A DNA stretch of 64,000 bases from Prevotella sp. UBA2754 (GTDB lineage: Bacteria > Bacteroidota > Bacteroidia > Bacteroidales > Bacteroidaceae): the NCBI GenBank assembly GCA_002353295.1, contig DEJG01000022.1, forward strand, positions 69,213 through 133,212, in the 5' to 3' direction. The position numbers and the translations under genes were made by a program. Under the pieces are notes generated by a model. That model saw only the letters and a list, made by a program, of their open reading frames with translations, did no database searches and was not told the origin of the DNA. Shown here one piece after another: positions 61,640 to 64,000 of the stretch (its first letter is position 1; each line of letters starts with the position of its first letter).

Positions 61640-63490
61640 ATGGCAAACAAAGAAAAACTCTTCACCGAGTTTCAGGCGCCTACCACTCAGGAGTGGTTGG
61701 ACAAGATTGAAGTGGACCTGAAAGGTGCCGACTTCCAGAAGCGACTCGTGTGGAGAACCAATGAAGGCTTCAATGTGCAGCCTTTCTATCGCCGAGAGGA
61801 CTTGGCGAACCTGAAAACACCCGATGCCCTGCCGGGCGAGTTCCCATTCGTGCGTGGTAACAAGAAAGACACCAACGAATGGTATGTGCGTCAGAACATC
61901 GTAGTAAATGACCCGAAGGAAGCGAATGCTAAGGCTCTCGACATTCTGAATAAGGGTGTTGACAGTATCGGTTTCCGTCTGGGCCACGCAGAACTCAGTG
62001 CCGAGTATATCGAAACCTTGCTGAAGGATATCCGCTTGGATATTGTGGAGGTAAGTTATCGCGCCTGTCAGCGTCATGCCTTACAATTGGCAGACCTGCT
62101 GGTAGCGTATTTCGAGAAGCAGGGCTACGACAAGGAAAAGATTGTAGGCGGACTCGGTTTCGACCCCATCGAGCGCATGCTTATGAAGGGCAAGGACACC
62201 ACCATGCTGCTGCCTAACATGCCAACACTGGTGGAGAAGTTGAAAGACTATCCTAACCTGCGTTGCGTCATGGTGCACAGCGACCTGCTGAACAACAGCG
62301 GTGCTTATATCGTTCAGGAAATGGGCTATGCATTGGCTTGGGGTAACGAGTACCTGCAGCAGTTGGTTGATGCCGGTGTCGATGTCGATCTGGCTGCCAG
62401 CAAGATTAAATTCTATATGGGTATCTCGGAGAACTACTTCATGGAGATTGCGAAGTTCCGTGCCTGTCGTCTGTTGTGGGCGCAGATCGTGAAGCAGTAC
62501 GAGCCGAAGGATGATAACAGCGCTAAGATGATTATCAATGCTTCAACTTCTACCTACAACCAGACCGTGTTCGATTCTTATGTTAATCTGTTGCGTTCGC
62601 AGACCGAAGCCATGTCGGCTGCCTTGGGCGGTGTTCACTCCATGGTCGTTACACCGTTTGATGTGACCTACGAGAAACCTACCGACTTCTCTGAACGTAT
62701 CGCCCGCAACCAGCAGTTGCTGATTAAGGAGGAGAGCCATTTCGACCGTATCGTCGATCCTTCAGCAGGTTCTTACTATATCGAGCATCTGACCGATGCC
62801 CTGGCTCAGGAGGCTTGGAAGATTTTCCTCAAAGTCGAGGAAGAGGGCGGTTTCCTGGAGGCTGTCAAGAAGGGTACCGTTCAGGACGATATCAACGCTA
62901 CCAATGTGAAGCGTCATGGTGATGCCGCCAAGCGTAAGGAGTTCATCCTCGGCACCAACCAGTTCCCCAACTTCACCGAGAAGAGCGATGGCAAACAGCC
63001 GTTGACCGTCGATTGCAGCTGTACGCATACAGGTGATGCCGACGTACCAGGACTGAAGATCAGTCGTCTGGCTTCTGATTTCGAAGATCTGCGTCTCGCT
63101 ACTGAGAAAGCAGCCAAGGTGCCTACCGCTTTCATGCTGACCATTGGCAATCTGGCTATGCGTCAGGCTCGTGCTCAGTTCTCTTGCAACTTCCTCGCCT
63201 GTGCAGGATATAAGGTGATTGACAATCTCGGCTTCAAGACCGTCGAGGAGGGTGTGGATGCTGCGCTCGAGGCTAAGGCCGACATCGTGGTTATCTGTTC
63301 TTCCGATGACGAGTATGCTGAGTATGCCATCCCTGCCTTCAAGTATCTGAATGGGCGTGCGATGTTTGTTGTAGCCGGTGCTCCTGCCTGCATGGACGAC
63401 CTGAAGGCTGCCGGTATCGAGAACTTCATCCACGTTCGTTGCAATGTATTGGAAACCCTCAAAGAGTATAATGCTAAATTAGGTATTTAA
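61640..63490 (+). CDS. mutA: Methylmalonyl-CoA mutase small (beta) subunit
   Basis: A 616-residue partner of MutB for the cobalamin-dependent interconversion of succinyl-CoA and methylmalonyl-CoA. The N-terminal TIM-barrel part has WLDKIEVDLKGADFQKRLVWRTNEGF and YIEHLTDALAQEAWKIF; the C-terminal cobalamin-binding-like part lacks the DxHxxG motif, as is normal for the small subunit. It is divergent from the transporter-pump operon. Confidence 0.95.
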   Translation: MANKEKLFTEFQAPTTQEWLDKIEVDLKGADFQKRLVWRTNEGFNVQPFYRREDLANLKTPDALPGEFPFVRGNKKDTNEWYVRQNIVVNDPKEANAKALDILNKGVDSIGFRLGHAELSAEYIETLLKDIRLDIVEVSYRACQRHALQLADLLVAYFEKQGYDKEKIVGGLGFDPIERMLMKGKDTTMLLPNMPTLVEKLKDYPNLRCVMVHSDLLNNSGAYIVQEMGYALAWGNEYLQQLVDAGVDVDLAASKIKFYMGISENYFMEIAKFRACRLLWAQIVKQYEPKDDNSAKMIINASTSTYNQTVFDSYVNLLRSQTEAMSAALGGVHSMVVTPFDVTYEKPTDFSERIARNQQLLIKEESHFDRIVDPSAGSYYIEHLTDALAQEAWKIFLKVEEEGGFLEAVKKGTVQDDINATNVKRHGDAAKRKEFILGTNQFPNFTEKSDGKQPLTVDCSCTHTGDADVPGLKISRLASDFEDLRLATEKAAKVPTAFMLTIGNLAMRQARAQFSCNFLACAGYKVIDNLGFKTVEEGVDAALEAKADIVVICSSDDEYAEYAIPAFKYLNGRAMFVVAGAPACMDDLKAAGIENFIHVRCNVLETLKEYNAKLGI

Positions 63491-63494
63491 AGTT

Positions 63495-64000
63495 ATGAGA
63501 AAAGATTTTAGTAAAATAGATATCTATGCTGGCATTCATGCTCAAGATGGTGCCAAGTGGATCAAGGACAACCATATCGAGGCTAACTGGAAGACGCCGG
63601 AGCATATCGAGGTTCGTCCTGTATATACAAAAGAAGATTTGGAAGATATGGAGCATCTCGACTTCACAGCCGGTATTCCTCCCTATCTCCGTGGTCCGTA
63701 TTCGATGATGTATCCCTTCCGCCCGTGGACTATCCGCCAGTATGCCGGATTCTCTACCGCCGAGGAGTCGAATGCATTCTATCGCCGCAACCTGGCTTCT
63801 GGTCAGAAGGGTCTTTCCGTAGCCTTCGACCTGCCCACGCACCGTGGTTACGACCCCGACAATGCCCGTGTGGTAGGCGACGTAGGTAAGGCTGGCGTGT
63901 CTATCTGTAACGAAGAGAACATGAAGGTGCTCTTCTCGGGTATTCCCTTGAACAAGATGTCGGTCTCTATGACCATGAACGGTGCCGTGCTGCCTATCCT
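63495..64000 (+). CDS. mutB: Methylmalonyl-CoA mutase large (alpha) subunit, N-terminal part (cut by window edge)
   Basis: The first 168 residues are visible, starting 4 nt after mutA (MRKDFSKIDIYAGIHAQDGA). Family landmarks: GIPPYLRGPYSMMYPFRPWTIRQYAGFSTAEESNAFYRRNL, the SVAFDLPTHRGYDPD segment and the start of MSVSMTMNGAVLPI. The catalytic and cobalamin-binding regions lie beyond the window. Confidence 0.96.
   Translation, partial: MRKDFSKIDIYAGIHAQDGAKWIKDNHIEANWKTPEHIEVRPVYTKEDLEDMEHLDFTAGIPPYLRGPYSMMYPFRPWTIRQYAGFSTAEESNAFYRRNLASGQKGLSVAFDLPTHRGYDPDNARVVGDVGKAGVSICNEENMKVLFSGIPLNKMSVSMTMNGAVLPI

Noticed and set aside
62762..63433. A 223-residue open frame on the minus strand
   Set aside because: Antisense within mutA; no family features.
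1..64000. tRNA, rRNA, CRISPR arrays, prophage genes
   Set aside because: No cloverleaf-like, rRNA-like, spaced direct-repeat or phage structural features were seen while reading the intergenic regions. A tRNAscan or CRISPR search would settle it.

Overview
The window looks like chromosome of a gut or rumen Bacteroidota, most likely a Prevotella-type organism. Evidence: SusC/SusD pairs, promoters of the TTTG-N19/20-TAnnTTTG type, SPII lipoproteins, a short C-terminal motif (YxLxGQ(R/K)...KGIxIxNGKKxxxK) on secreted enzymes, succinate/propionate genes (mutAB plus a Na+-pumping decarboxylase) and DUF4924. No rRNA, tRNA, CRISPR, transposase or prophage gene was found.

Bases 1-19964 are a pectin utilization locus, all on the minus strand: the start of a second SusC (1-142), a GH28 with a CE7 esterase, a SusC/SusD/DUF5123-type lipoprotein operon, a 1227-residue modular pectin methylesterase (CE8), a PL1 pectate lyase and a GH28-GH105 fusion. 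Together they could de-esterify, cleave and import homogalacturonan and rhamnogalacturonan pieces. A 14-bp palindrome (CGTAAACGTTTACG) lies 54-66 bp upstream of three of the promoters. A gene-poor stretch (14264-15249) holds two outward-facing copies of a 5'UTR plus signal-peptide start as an imperfect 150-bp inverted repeat around three 22-bp repeats.

Bases 19989-26590 are a complete trpBEGDCFA operon, preceded by a trp leader peptide with three consecutive Trp codons and an attenuator. Next come a hotdog thioesterase, a candidate small RNA and a ROK glucokinase. A long plus-strand run follows (28358-36279): LysE exporter, DUF4924, rmlD, prfC, tsaC-like, ClC channel, fmt, a 43-residue small ORF and rpe. 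It meets an ECF sigma gene and rmlA. Then come a conserved unknown, a coiled-coil protein, zapA and rny, and on the minus strand an oxidoreductase, dinB, a RidA/chorismatase-like protein and a fused cytochrome c biogenesis gene (ResB-CcsA).

Bases 46611-51191 are a porin / imelysin / di-haem peroxidase-like operon, probably iron related. Divergent from it is an unusual regulator fusing a RIC/hemerythrin iron domain to a LuxR helix-turn-helix. Convergent with that regulator is a tight six-gene operon (56912-52305): RsbW-like kinase, SLC13/RCK permease, two STAS proteins, RelA/SpoT alarmone synthetase and a LuxR regulator whose HTH matches that of the hemerythrin protein. This is the best candidate here for an undescribed signalling system.

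Bases 56998-61438 encode an AspT/SucE-type transporter with the gamma, biotin-carrier and beta subunits of a Na+-translocating decarboxylase; mutA and the start of mutB diverge from it. The region fits succinate to propionate metabolism. Many start codons were moved downstream from the longest frame because the longer frame began at TTG and ran through a clear -7 promoter box.
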